A DNA stretch of 64,000 nt from Acanthosoma haemorrhoidale (lineage: Eukaryota; Arthropoda; Insecta; Hemiptera; Acanthosomatidae). Location: contig OV884011.1 in the NCBI GenBank assembly GCA_930367205.1, positions 88,645,474 to 88,709,473 of the forward strand, written 5' to 3'. Below are positions 10,782 to 23,020 of the stretch, piece by piece; within the stretch, counting starts at the first letter, position 1, and each line of letters begins with the position of its first letter. Position numbers and translations under genes: made by a program. The notes under the pieces are model-generated. The model was not told the DNA's origin. It did no database searches and worked only from the letters and a program-made list of their open reading frames with translations.

Positions 10782-10930
10782 AATAGGTGGTGGTGCCCGC
10801 TGGGATTCGAACTCACGAATTTACGAATTCCAGGGGTGAGTCGCCGGTCTTGGCTCTCGGCTACCAGAGCCGTCTGGCTTAGCGTGTCTATTGCTTGATC
10901 TTATCTCTGATCAGGCAGAGGCAAGTCCTT
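10782..10930 (-). repeat. tRNA-derived SINE (or decayed tRNA retropseudogene)
   Basis: Minus strand: a Pol III A-box-like TGGTAGCCGAGAGCC (about 10855-10870) lies about 45 bp upstream of a strong B box GAGTTCGAATCCC (10802-10814). GGGCACCACCACC and an AT-rich 3' tail follow. Acceptor and T stems do not pair properly, so this is not a functional tRNA gene. I saw no second copy in the window. Confidence 0.6.
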
Positions 10931-11155
10931 CGGTCGTCCAATATGGCCAACTTCTCGGTTCGATATCACTTATTACACTCCTACACAAATATAACAAGTA
11001 ATTCACTCACTTCTTGAGGGCTACCTGGTGGCCAGCTAACGTAAGTGACCTGCTGAGACAATTTTAAAGCTGAAGTGCGGCTTATAAACAGTAGTATTAG
11101 GTGTTTAAAGAAAGAATGAAATAGAGAGGTGTTTTTGATAATAGCGCGTGCGCAG

Positions 11156-11191
11156 AACTTAGGCATTAGTTCTATAACTAATGCCTAAGTT
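11156..11191. repeat. Perfect 16-bp inverted repeat with 4-base loop
   Basis: AACTTAGGCATTAGTT (11156-11171), loop CTAT, then its exact reverse complement (11176-11191), continuing into a T run. It could form an RNA or DNA hairpin; the function is unknown. Confidence 0.9.
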
Positions 11192-11377
11192 TTTTTTTTA
11201 GCCTATGCTAAACGCGAACCGTACAGTATTACTAATACCCTTACTTCAAAAAGTCCAATCCTTATTAAATTAATTAATATTTATTAATACGTTAATTATT
11301 AATTTAAAAACTATATGTTTTGTATGTGATGATTCCATCAAAGCAGATCACTCACTATAATACCTCTTATATAAACA

Positions 11378-11535
11378 TTTTTTTTTTTTTTATTTCAAAA
11401 CCTCAACAAAACAATACAATGTACAAAAAAGTAAAATAACAAAATATTTGGATTACATGTTTCTCCTCTTACTGCATTTACATGCATTTGGCGGAGTGCC
11501 TAAATATAATAAATTTTTAAAATTTTTATTATATA
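11378..11535 (-). mobile_element. Jockey-type element, 3'-UTR-only copy (severely 5'-truncated)
   Basis: Starts with a T run (poly-A on the minus strand). CAAAACCTCA, CAATACAATGTAC, TTGGATTACAT, TTCTCCTCTT and GCATTTGGCGGAGTGC follow, matching 42961-43085 with few differences. Only ~150 bp of 3' UTR is present, as expected from abortive reverse transcription. Confidence 0.82.
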
Positions 11536-11819
11536 AACACATATATATAACTATACTAGGAGTCTTTAGCGAGTTAACCTATTCGGGAATATTGCATTCC
11601 CAAAACAACTACAATTCTTATGACCTGATTCTAAATTGTAATATGGTTTAACGATCTGTACTTTACATTGTGGTAGATCCGCAATGACAAACAAACCCGA
11701 CTTCACAATAAAATAATAACAAATGTAATCTATATCATATTTCTGTAATCTTTCTGATCGTCGTTTTCTTAGGTTACAACTAAGATGGTAGGTTTGATTT
11801 TACCTGTTTTCATCTATGG

Positions 11820-12345
11820 TTAAGCTACGACTTGTATACATATATATATATATACCTATAGATAGATATGTAAACTAGAATACCTTTTTGTCCTCTGTGT
11901 TTTGTAATAGATTATATTTATACGTTTACGAACTACGAGTGTATATCCCCCCCCCCAAAAAAAAGAATAACATTGAATAATCTTTATCAGGACGTTTTAA
12001 TTTCTATAAATTGCAGTTTTGAATATTTTCGGACCTGCTGTTTCTGACCATCTGACCTTGGATATCTACTGTATTTGATTAACAAAGAGTGAAATTATTT
12101 TTTTAACAATTCCCCCTACTCACTTTAGTCCTCTTTTATTATTGCTTTCTGTCTGGAGTACATTGAAACTCTGAAACCTAACAAAAAAACTGAAAAGTAA
12201 TATATTTTTTCTGTTTCTTTTTGTGTGTGGTACAGGTGAGGCCTATTATTATGTTGTTACTATTGACGTTTCAAGAACGTGTGGCATTGCTTATTCTGCT
12301 AAGTCAAATGCGAACTAGAAACTATTATTGCTAATATCTCTACTT
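11820..12345. repeat. Diverged dispersed repeat, copy B
   Basis: Counterpart of 2490-3120. The best-matching part is 12050-12240; the smaller CTAGAA...GTTTTGTAATAGAT module is at 11875-11925. No coding potential was seen. Limits are approximate. Confidence 0.45.
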
Positions 12346-15300
12346 CAAACGACTTGTTTTCCTTTACTTAAACTTCAAAAGCCAACGAAACCCCAAGAAT
12401 GATCGCATAAAGTTTAGATGATTAATCAAAGCTAGTAACTTAAATATGAATAACACGATCGAAACTAAAAAGCTTATTTCTATAAATCTTGAACTATTGA
12501 ACGTATTGTACCAATTCGTGTAAGATATATTGCATAATTTAATGAGCGCTAATAAATATATGTTATTCATAAATTGTTTTATTATGTTTCACCTTTTATA
12601 GAATTTTCTAACAAGCTATTTTGATGTTAACTTCCGAATTACGACGTACAGAAAACCAACTTTCTCTGATCGGTTCCTGTGATGCCGACTCTCACTAGTG
12701 ACCACAAAAAAAGGAGGTTAAGGGTACGTCGTATCGTTTGACGCCTGTAGGACAACTGGCTGATAGAGACATATAACACTTCAGCACGCATGTTCCCTAG
12801 GAAACACTAAGGGAGATACAGCCAGGATTTGAGAAACCGTCAATCGAGAGGGCGGAAGGAATGTCCTTTAAGTAGTTAAAGAATCGTGCACTAACTGACG
12901 AGATTGTGCGATGGACCTCAGTTGATTTGGGGTTGCTATATTTGAATCTGTTTTAACATACCTTGAAATATAACAGCTTACTACTGTGGAGCGACTGTCT
13001 AATATTTTATGAGTTACAAAGCATTAAAACTTCTTGTATATGATGACTTTATTGTACGTTGTCATTTTGGTAATGATAACTTTGCATGATTCCTTTGTAC
13101 TGTGAGTTTAACCATCTACTTACTAGCAGAAGTTGATTTTCGTTTTTTTTAACCAGCACTGTGTACTAAAATTAAAAGGTAAACCTTGGGTTCCATTAAA
13201 TAAACTACAGCAACCAATCCCGTGGTTGCTGGTCCTTGTCCTCGAGAAGATTTCTTCACCGGCCGGAATGTTACAGGTTTGGCCTTATAATATTAAATAT
13301 ACTATAAGTACTTTTTTATATGAATGATATTTTGTTGTTTTTAATTCCGTTTAGTGATTTATTTACTCCGTGTTAAAAGCATTGTTTGTACTTTTCCGCT
13401 TTCCTTGCGATAAATACTATTCCAACCTTAATGTCATTTCCTAGTTTGATTTTTCAACTTCCGTTAAAGATAAAAACGGATTATCGGAATAGCCTTAATA
13501 TGCCATCCCACTAATTCCATTGAAGAAAAATACGGAACATAATTATCGTTTTTGGCACAGCAGACAACCAACCATAGAAACCTTGCAGAACGCCCATATT
13601 AAGCGATGCAAATAGCAGTTAAGCCCAGCGTGATGCGTGCGTGGTACTCCCCGGAGGAGTAGTAAGGAGGAACTACGTCCGCATATTTACTCCGGCCCTT
13701 CTACATATTTCCTTATGGCGGCCCTCCTAGTTCATCGAACCCCGTTAAGATTCTACGGAGGTAAACAGGTAGAGAAAAAAAAACTGGCTCTGTTAAGAGA
13801 CTAAAAGTGCCGAGACCGGTACTAGCGGTACAGAACAGACGGGCGGTAAGAATGGCAGCTCCCATGGCAAGTCCATTCATACCGACCTCCTGCTATCTCT
13901 CTCTCTCTCTTTGTCAGGCCGCTTTCTGAGGAGGTCATCATCCATCAGTTTGGGGGCTCTCGTCTCAGCTCGCTCATCCTGGTGCCCTCTGTGTTTAAAG
14001 GTTGGACGGCTAAGTTAGATCCTTCACTGATTGAAGCAATTGAACCACATAACTCATTCTTGCAAGGAACTATTTCCTCCCATTTGTTATATCAGCACCC
14101 CGTAGCCTACTAGCGTGTTGACCTGGGTTTCATTACCAGTTCTATTAAAAGCCTTTTCTTAGGAGGAGGAAAACGGTGTGGAAGTAGGGTCCCCGCTAAT
14201 GCTTCAGTGCCATCTACAAGTACGTTAACAGACATTTGTGGATCCTACCCTCTCCATGGATATTAAGGCATAATTATTTGGCGTGGTGAAGAAGTCCCCC
14301 ACCATAAGATAATTCCGCTTTCCAATGAAAAAGATGGGCACTACATCGTATGGAGGCTGGTTGAGCTCTAGAATATTCAAAGAAAACTCACATTATCGTA
14401 TCGGCCACACGCTAACGTCTTTGTGCAAGTTTCAGAGTTATTAATTTCAGAAATTAATTAAAAAGTCTCACAAAGCTTTATGAAAAAACTGAAATATGTT
14501 TTCTAAACAAACTTGTGGGGTGGAAAGCCGTTTTACCATATTTCTTAAATCTTCATGAATTCAAACTATCTAATTGAAAGCTTTCTATAATAGCGACAAT
14601 CTAAAAGAGGAGTAGTATGCAATTTTTTAACTAACGATTATATGCAGAGGGTTTAGTTTTGCATTATTTGATTCTGGATCGATTGAAAAAGATACGCACT
14701 GTGAAAAATACCAACGCTTATTGGGAGGGGTGGATCTTCTAGTGACACGTTTGTTACTGTCTATTAATGATTACAAACCAACGATATCAAGACGTAACTA
14801 ATATCAAAGAGTATAAATAGTATATAAATTATAAAGTATAATTTAAACATAGTCTTTCGTAATATGTATACTAGGTATGTCGTCATTTTTAAAAATTTGA
14901 GTAAAAAACAATACTTAAATAAAATTGTTAAATGATACATTAAATGTTAATATATTCACAGGGTGTAGCAGCCACGTAGCTTAGCGAAATTATCTTAAGT
15001 ACCATTCCTTAGAGGAATCTATGTATTGTATCCACTTCAATTGAAATTTAAATACTTAAGTTGTTGCTGTATGAAAGGACTTTTTAACTTAAAAAGAAGC
15101 CTATAGCAAAAGTGTGAGGCGAATATACAGCCAAAAACAAAAAGGAGTACTGATAGCAAATGTCCTGAAAATTCCAAACGTGTTTACAGAACCATTCAGT
15201 ACTAAATTGTTATAGTCCCATAAAAAATACTTGTATTCTTTTCTTAATCTAGTTTTGAGACCAGTTGGTAGAAGATGTTTACGACAGCAAATAAAAAGGA

Positions 15301-16353
15301 CCACTCCTAATTGAAAATTTTGTTTCTTAAGATGTGATTTGGTGGTTAAAATGTTTGGAAACAAACAATTTCAGAAAGGAAAATGTTCGGAATGTACTGC
15401 TGAGGACCTATTATCTGTGAGGATGACTCCGACCTCCCTCCTTCCGCCTTTTTTTCACAAATTGTCCTGGATTCCAAAGGACCCGAGATTCCCATCTCTG
15501 CATTGGGCCAAACATAAGCCTACCTCTTGTTAACGTGGTTTGATTTCGTTCTGAGAAATGTACAAGAAAATATGCCTAAGCAAGAGGTCACTAAACCGTA
15601 CTTCTCAAAGTTAGTAAGGTTAGACGCACGACCTGGAGTAGCGCCGCAATTGTGCCTTATGACAATTTTTTTTTTTTTTTCATTATCGGTTTTCCAGTTA
15701 ATATGTTCTGTGGAGGATACAGATCTGTCTACTAAGGACGTACTACTAGTCTAACTAAGGGATTTGACTGATTTTGACCACCGAATGTTTTATGCTTTTA
15801 TGAAAAGATGGTGGTTTCGTTTTTTTCCCTCTAAGTTTAAATAAAATGATCGACCATTACGGGTAGGGCAGGTGTGTAAGGAAGAGAGCCTTATACTATC
15901 GGATTGTCTATAGTATAAGAATGAATAGATTGTGTGAATCACATAAGGTGTAAATGTTATATTATTGGTTTGTAATAATAATTATGGTAACACTGAGAAA
16001 AGCTTTTTTTGGTATAAAAAATGCATTCCTGTGTGCTGTTTTTCGTTTAAATATTTGTTTATGAACTACGTAGAGAGAAGCGTTGCCTTAAACTTACCTG
16101 TTTGTCATTTATGAGATTTTGTTCCTTGATATGCCAGTGTATTGTTTTCACTGTCAGCAGTATCTATTGAGGAGTTTCGGAAATACATTCAGTAGTCTTA
16201 CAAACGTCTAATTCAAAACGTATCCTGTGTGTTAGGTTTTTGTATTCCTATGGTTTTTAATGTTTTCCAGGGAGAAATAAGATCTTCATCCATAAATACA
16301 ATTAAATATTTTTGTTAATTGTAAAAAAAAAAAACAAAAAAAACGGTTACGTT
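12346..16353. other. Intergenic sequence, no gene recognised; GC-richer block at about 13.5-14.5 kb
   Basis: No recognisable coding domain. Between about 13560 and 14450 the sequence is markedly less AT-rich than its surroundings, with many short C/G-rich words and a short CT run near 13895. A second such block is at 12640-12900. These could be unrecognised transposon remnants, exons or conserved non-coding DNA; sequence alone does not decide. Confidence 0.35.
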
Positions 16354-16460
16354 TGATTAATGAATTTAAACAGAAATTCTTTTTATAATGAGATGAATAA
16401 CACAATTTTGTATCCAAAAACATTTTTAAAATAAGAATTTCCGTTTAAATTCATCAATCA
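16354..16460. repeat. Imperfect 27-bp inverted repeat with ~53-bp loop
   Basis: The left arm 16354-16380 (TGATTAATGAATTTAAACAG...) and the reverse complement of 16434-16460 differ at two positions. It is a small foldback; no reading frame is present. Confidence 0.85.
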
Positions 16461-16629
16461 ATTAATTATAAATGCTTACTATGAAATAAAAAAAAATAAA
16501 AAATGAGGAGTTTATGATGAACCTTTAAGACTCTGTTCCTAATATTAATAAAAACTATGGGAAAACAAAAATAATTTTAATAGGAAGCAAATATTTACTT
16601 TTTTATGTGTGCCACTTTCTTAGAGGGGT

Positions 16630-16664
<35 letters not shown>

Positions 16665-19600
16665 TTTGCTAATGCATAATTGTGAAATCCACAACATTGA
16701 ATTGAATAAAATATTCAATTATTTTCCAGTTAGATCTTATCTTTAATTTAGGAGATCTGTGTATCATATTATTATTACTGATTTATGGCGCGCCCTTATC
16801 ATGTTGTTTAGTATAATGAATTCATCGATTTGGTGTTTTCATTAGTATGTGTATTTTTTGTGTACGGCATGATGGTACTAAAGCCGAGTCGGTCAACGAC
16901 ATTTCTTTGATAATTGTAACTATCTTGAGGAGAATATCTGTGAGTAGACGAGAACCGTCCAGATGGCACTCAAGAGTGTGAGCCGGAAAGAGAAGGACTG
17001 CACCGCCGTCGCAGAGTGGCGTTTCTACACAATTAGACACAAAACGTCACTGTAAATGAATTGATGTTTTTAATTAAAATGAATTAAACGCTCAATTAAA
17101 AATGAAAAAAGATGAATTTCACAAGATCTTGCCCCGGAAATTTTCAGGAGAAGGGAGAAACAAAGAAATCACATTAAAAAAAAAAAATTCTTAATTAAAA
17201 AATAATTGAATAGTAATAAATTAATAAATCGCCTAACTAAAATTAAAAAGTACAGAAATTATAAAAACATCACTTAATATGTCCAATTTACTCGGCAATG
17301 TTTTTTGAAATTGAATTAGCTCTTTTTGGTGATGTAAAAATTCTCGCAGTCCTCTTTCCTGAATGATTCAATTTTTCTTTAGCTGCATAGACTTTACTTA
17401 AGTAGTTTTGTCTTGAGGCAGCATTCATCGAAACTATTAGAAGACCTGGCAAAAGACGTTGAATGCTAATTGAGATCAGGAAAAGCAATGTGTGAAATTT
17501 CAAATTATTCATTCAAACAGTTTTCATGCTTCCACTGTACGTAGTTCTTTTCTTAAACATTTATGAGGGATCTGAAGGTTTAAATTTATTTATTTTGTAC
17601 ATAACCATACAAGATTTGAAGGCTTTCCTGATTCTGTTAATTAGTTTTTGGTCGCTTAAATAAATGCAGAGGTCACTCCTTAGGCAAGACTTGAAAGCCA
17701 TCTTCATTTGTCTCCCCTTATCCTCCTGAATTCACTCAGATATTTTTTTTCTAATATAGGAGAGTCTATGATAGAGAGGACAGCTTGTACCAAGCAATCA
17801 GGAATACTTCAATTGTGTTCAATCAGGGTAGAGTACGCCAGCGCCTTTAGTGAGCATTCGCGGTGTCTGGATCGTCAAGTAGTCCTATTTCTCTATACAG
17901 ACGCCGAAATTTTAATGATATAAAAATATGTAACAGTGGACGGGTGATTTCTAGTCTCTGAAGAAGATAACATACCATAGTAAAGGTGCCATAACAATGT
18001 ATTATTCAGATGTGCTAGAAAGCACTGTTCGATTCACTTTACATAAACCTATATAATGATATATTTCATTATTTTATTTTATGCGAATCGGGATGAATAT
18101 GTATTACGATGGACTCGTAACTCATTTTCTAAAATGTGTACATACCTACATGCAAGCGACTCAGTTTGTGCACTAATACTCAGTAAAATGATATAATGCG
18201 TTTAATGTTACTGGAATTATTGGGCTATTTCCATTTTTGGTTGCCAGTTTCATGTTATTGCTAATACCATTTAGATAAGTTTTTAGTCTCAATTTCAATT
18301 CTCATTAAGTCTATTTTCTATTTATTTCTTCTTTGGTATTGAACAATGTTGATTGTTTTCCTAATGTGCGGGTAATATTTTAAAACGGTTTGCATACGGC
18401 TTATTCAGTTTAGCTGTTCTCACTCTTGGTTGTGATAAAAAAACAAAAGCGGTAGTGTACTAGCTTTAAAGTTACTTTCTAGCACAGCTATCTCCAAGTG
18501 TAGGCACTAAATATTCAAGTCGGCACCGGAACAAGCTCAATGAGTAACTTTCACGTACCCCGGAGTTGCCGCCTTTTTAACTCGCACAAAACTATCTATG
18601 ACAGGAATCCTCTTTTCCTCCGGGTGCTACATCTGTGTGGAAAAGAAGTAACACGGCCAACTACAGAAGAAAAGTGAAAAAGATTTGTTCTTCGCTGTCT
18701 GTTAAACAGAACGTTTTCCAATTGAAATGATTTTCAGTTTTGGCGCAATTATTTGGTAATGGTGGTATAGCTATTGTGGGACTCTTCTTATATTTTGGTC
18801 CCGTAGAAATTTCGTCTGCTCTTGTCATTTTCATGAAAAGTGTTCTTTTTTTATATCAAAAGGAGCACAAAATAGGGATATCTATTGAGTATGGCAGCAC
18901 TCTTAAATCTACATATTACACTTACAAATTCAGTCATTCCCATTCTATTAGCGATTTTATTATAATTGTCATTGGACATAATTGTCTTTATTAATACATG
19001 TTTAGGTTTACGGATGGATGTTGTTTATACTGGCGTAAAACCAAGTGGCCTTCAACGCCTTGGGGTTTTAAATTACCTAGCGCTAACCTAGACCCCCAGA
19101 AGCTTGCTGAGACCAATGTGGCACACTATGACCACGTGCCAGGCAGATTTCTTAAAAAACATTGCTTCTACCTTGCACTTACAATAGAAATACTGCCGTT
19201 ATTTGTTGTGTGCTCATGGATTAAGTCGGAATGCACTTAGCCTCCGGTGCCAAACCGTTTAGGTTAGAACATTTGATAATTTAGTTATTAATGCTTAATT
19301 AGTGTTTAATATTAATTAGTGCTTAATTAACTTATAAGGCACCATATTATCTCTTCTCCATAAATCCACGGTCAATCCTCTTGCAACAATTGCAGTTGTA
19401 TACTTAACAAAGAAATTAACATTTAATATATTTAAAGAGTAAAATCACATAATCTTTTGGCGTTTATATTTACAAGCCCACTAAACGTAATTCTAATCTA
19501 TATCGAATAGAAATTGTCGATGTATTAATAGCAATCTGTTATATAAGCTTTTAATAAAATAATATTTTATTATAGTGACATCATACGATTAAACAAACAA

Positions 19601-20789
19601 TGTGCTACTCATATTTGATTTTTACCACCAAATGCGTTTTGTTCTTTAAAATCTACCTTTATTAATGGCTCATTGAAATTTAGACTGTGCTCGCGTTTAA
19701 AATTTTGACCTTTTTAATGCTTACTTGGTGTGATAATTGTCATAGTCAAACAAACCAAGGCAGACAAATGTTCTTTCCAATCAAGAAAAAGTTTTTTTAA
19801 AGATGCGAACATTTATTGTTATTTAAAACCTAAGTACATTTCTCCCAATTTAACATCTCTCACTGTATATAAATTAATTTTTTGGTTTTTGGGTTGCGCA
19901 TTTCCTGTTTACCTGTTTGCATCTACAGCCTAAAGATCCGACTAATGGTTTTCATCCTTTTTTCACATTTCTTGGTTTGTTTGCAGATTGGATATACGTT
20001 ACATACTGGAGAAGAAATGATTGAAACAATATAAATTATATGGATGATTAGTGAGATTGTAAGCATTTGATCCTGATAGGAATCTTAAAAGCGAAAACAT
20101 ACCCCTCATTTTTCTCGTTTAATTGGTTTTGAACTGTTAATCAGCGTATTTCGGGGTATTAAAATGCCATGCCCCCTATTAAATTGTAGATCAAATAATC
20201 ATTTTTACGACCGGAGTTAAAAAAAGAAACCTTTTCGGCTCTAAAAATTAATTTTAAATAAAAGCTTTACCCAATTATATGTATTATTCAACATATTTTT
20301 GACTTTGACTCACCATAGGAAGGTAACAACAGATATCATAAAAATTTAAAAGCCAATCACTTAACAAAAAATATAAAAATACTTTTAAACTATAAAACAG
20401 ATGTTTAAGGGATAAGTTTGCACTTTGTTGACATTTTTAATAAGCTGAATTCTTTAAACTATTTTTATTTATTTTTTTTGTAATAACTGACATCAAAAAT
20501 ATCGACCATATTGAATGTGTGCTGTGTTTATACACATATTGATAGAACTTAAAACTGACAAAACACACCAACATGTGGCTACAGCAAATGCCAGTGATAG
20601 GATTCCTTAAAAATAAATATTATTTTTTTTAAATATTGACAATATTTATTGTTAATTATAATTTTATTATTAATCATTTATTTCAAACGTTATTTTTGTA
20701 CGAAAGTTTTGTTGATAATTTTTTTAATTCATTCCAACATTAATGTTTAAATAAAAAAATGAATTTCTGTGATGTTTATAGTATCAGTA
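16461..20789. other. Intergenic sequence, no gene recognised; (TA)n at 16632-16661
   Basis: It contains a TA microsatellite of about 15 units. A GC-richer patch at 18480-18720 and smaller ones at 16850-17030 and 19040-19240 are unclassified. No protein domain or RNA gene recognised. Confidence 0.35.
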
Positions 20790-20870
20790 TCTTTTTTCGA
20801 TAGTATAGGGTTTGGATGATGATGAGTCCGAAACGTGCCAAATTATTGTATCACTTGGTAGTTAACATCG
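20790..20870 (+). other. Degenerate hammerhead-ribozyme-like core
   Basis: TGATGAGTCC is followed directly by GAAACG (about 20818-20835), enclosed by TTTGG and CCAAA that could pair. A hammerhead core needs CTGATGA, a helix II hairpin and GAAA. The helix II hairpin is missing, so if related it is a decayed copy. Chance similarity is quite possible. Confidence 0.25.
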
Positions 20871-21369
20871 ATATAGAAGTATATTTTCGGTCCTTCAAAA
20901 TAACAACTATTGCTTAGTTTGTTTCATTTTATTTTTAGTAATTAAAACTTCCTAACGGAAATTGCTATATGGAAACCGCTGTTCTAGAAATGTTATTATA
21001 TATGCAAGGAATAACGCAATAAATTATTTTTTATAACGAATTCAAAGATGGCTGTTATATCAGTTATTCTCATTCAGTTGTATTTTTCATATTTTAATTT
21101 AGTATGGCTAATAACGCACCTAAGAATCCGTGTATGTTGACAAGATTTCCTTACCTGAAATATAAAAAATGGTATATGTAATTCATGACAAGTATTGCAT
21201 TAATACTGAAATTAAAACATTAAAAATCTTTACTAGGTAAAATTAAATGGAAATAAACAATGTGATACTCGTTCTAGGTTGGTTTAAAAAATAGAAAAAC
21301 ACGAGTGGATTATTGGTGTTTTGTATCATATCTGCCCTTGACAATTTATTGGTTAAATATGTATAAACT

Positions 21370-21790
21370 TGTAAACTCTCCTATGAGTTCTTTTGTGTAC
21401 TGCCAAGTTATCAGACTGAGTCAAACCTATTCTCACCTGTTTGAGTTGTTTTGTGTGTTGCTAAGCTACAAGACTGAGTAAAACCTTTGTTACATATGTT
21501 ACTTTTAAACCGTTTCTCTACTCTATTGATTATTTTTGGTGTTGTCGAGTGATCAGAAGTAGCCAAACCTTAGCTATAGATGTCGCACATAAAAAATTTC
21601 CCTCATGTATGAGTTGTTTGGGCTTTGTGAAGTGACTAGAGCTGGTAAGCTTCTTACTCAGTCTATTCAGTTTATAAGGCCCGATAAATTCATTCGGGGG
21701 AGAAACCATTCATATGTGACATTTGCAGTGAACGTTTCACTACATCTAATCACTCGACAACAACATGGAGAGTTGGCTAAGTTTGTAAGC
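21370..21790 (-). pseudogene. C2H2 zinc-finger fragment, degenerate, fingers on both strands
   Basis: Minus strand 21660-21370 reads as consecutive finger units: FFMCDIYS then ATSDHS; then EKRFKSNICNKGFTQSCSL with ATHKTTQTG, where TGE-type linkers are recognisable. Key Cys/His positions are replaced and stops intervene. On the plus strand at 21691-21760 another unit reads HSGEKPFICDICSERFTTSN, with intact linker and both Cys. The plus-strand unit and the minus-strand ATSDHS unit resemble each other, so the two halves are an inverted duplication. It is probably a fragment of a host zinc-finger gene array, not expressed as such. Confidence 0.72.
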
Positions 21791-21856
21791 TCAAAACACC
21801 GCATTCGAATCAAATTATTGATGCTTTTTATCCTTCTATTTATTTTCCCTTTCTAA

Positions 21857-22520
21857 AATAAAACATTATGTGTACTCATGTAGGGTTTCTTAAAACAAAA
21901 TGCCAGTTTTTTTGTTTTTTTTCTCGATCGTTACTGATTATTATTCTGTCCCAGGTGTTGTCACATCCGGAGGAAGCTGGAGGAATAAAAGGAGTTGCTA
22001 CCAGAAAGGCGAAGATTCTACTCCCCACCGTCATACAGAATGCTCTTCTGAGGCTAAGAAATATATAATAATTTTAAATCATTAGACTGTAATATAGTGT
22101 ACAATAATGTCGATGTTCATATGTGAACATTGTTGGCGTAAAACCTTATACCAATACATAATTAAGATTGTAGTTAATATACATGACAATGACAGTACCT
22201 GAGTAGCCAAAAGTCCATCTTATCTTTATATATGTGTGTGTATATAGGTTAAGTTCCGGGCAGCATCACAACCTTAATCCCCGAATGTCGGGATGTAAAT
22301 ATACAGGGTTATAGACTTGAAATAAACAGTCTAGTTCTTATTTTCATGCGTGTTGCTTCTTTGAACATTTTTTCCTTTTTTTTTTTGAATTCGAAAGCCG
22401 ATAAAAATTAACTGGTCTGAACCCGGAATCCGTGGAGTGAGAAGAAAACTAATCGACGGCTGTTCGATTTTTTTTTCTTCTTTTTGCCGTGTTCAATAAA
22501 AAAATGAAGAGAGAATGGCG
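21857..22520. other. AT-rich intergenic sequence, no gene recognised
   Basis: Nothing assignable beyond short T-rich runs and a (TG)-like stretch near 22233. Confidence 0.3.
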
Positions 22521-22523
22521 GAA

Positions 22524-23020
22524 GGAGGAGTGCTACGACAACCTGTTCTGAATGTAGTGGATGGCGCGGAACATGTAGCACGAGAACGGGTCATTTAGTG
22601 ACACAGTGCCCTCGCACAAAATGTTTCGAGTGCAGTGAGGAGGGGCATATCGCGAGGTATTGTCCTTACATGTATCGGAGGAGAGATCTTCATAGGGCAG
22701 AACCCATGTAAGTGAATACTCAAACGATGCGGGAAAGAAGTAAGATATCACCCAAATGGATCATCAGCTGAGGAATCGTCCGGGGCGTCAGGAGAAGAGC
22801 CGGTTCGCGACAGGAGCCGAGAACACGAGCGACATAAGATACTTCGAGAAGGTAAGAACGGCGTATGGCAGTAGAGTGGCGACCGCACCCTAAAGTGTAA
22901 TATAGTGAGAGGGATACTGTGCGAGTTGCCAATAATCAGAGTCGAGGGGGGAGATAGGTGCTTGGTGGATACAGGTAGCACCAATACCATAATTTCACGC
23001 GGTGCGTTGGAGCGGCTATA
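22524..23020 (+). pseudogene. LTR-retrotransposon remnant: Gag zinc knuckles and aspartic protease motif
   Basis: One plus-strand frame (22544-22700) shows two nucleocapsid-type knuckles: an irregular one (CSECS, an insertion, TGHLVTQC) and a regular CFECSEEGHIARYC. Downstream, in another frame after stops, LVDTGSTNTIIS (22962-22997) is the active-site block of a retroviral-type aspartic protease (DTG at 22968-22976). This order, Gag NC then protease, is that of Ty3/Gypsy-like elements. No RT, integrase or LTR was found next to it. The coding is broken and inactive. Confidence 0.8.

Noticed and set aside
12780..12815. TTCCCTAGGAAAC-type palindromic word, with a related one at 29297
   Set aside because: Too short, and the flanks do not align, so shared origin is not supported.
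14090..14140. tRNA-like A and B boxes (TAGCCTACTAG, GGGTTTCATTACCAG)
   Set aside because: The B box is too degenerate and the spacing too short to support a tRNA or SINE.
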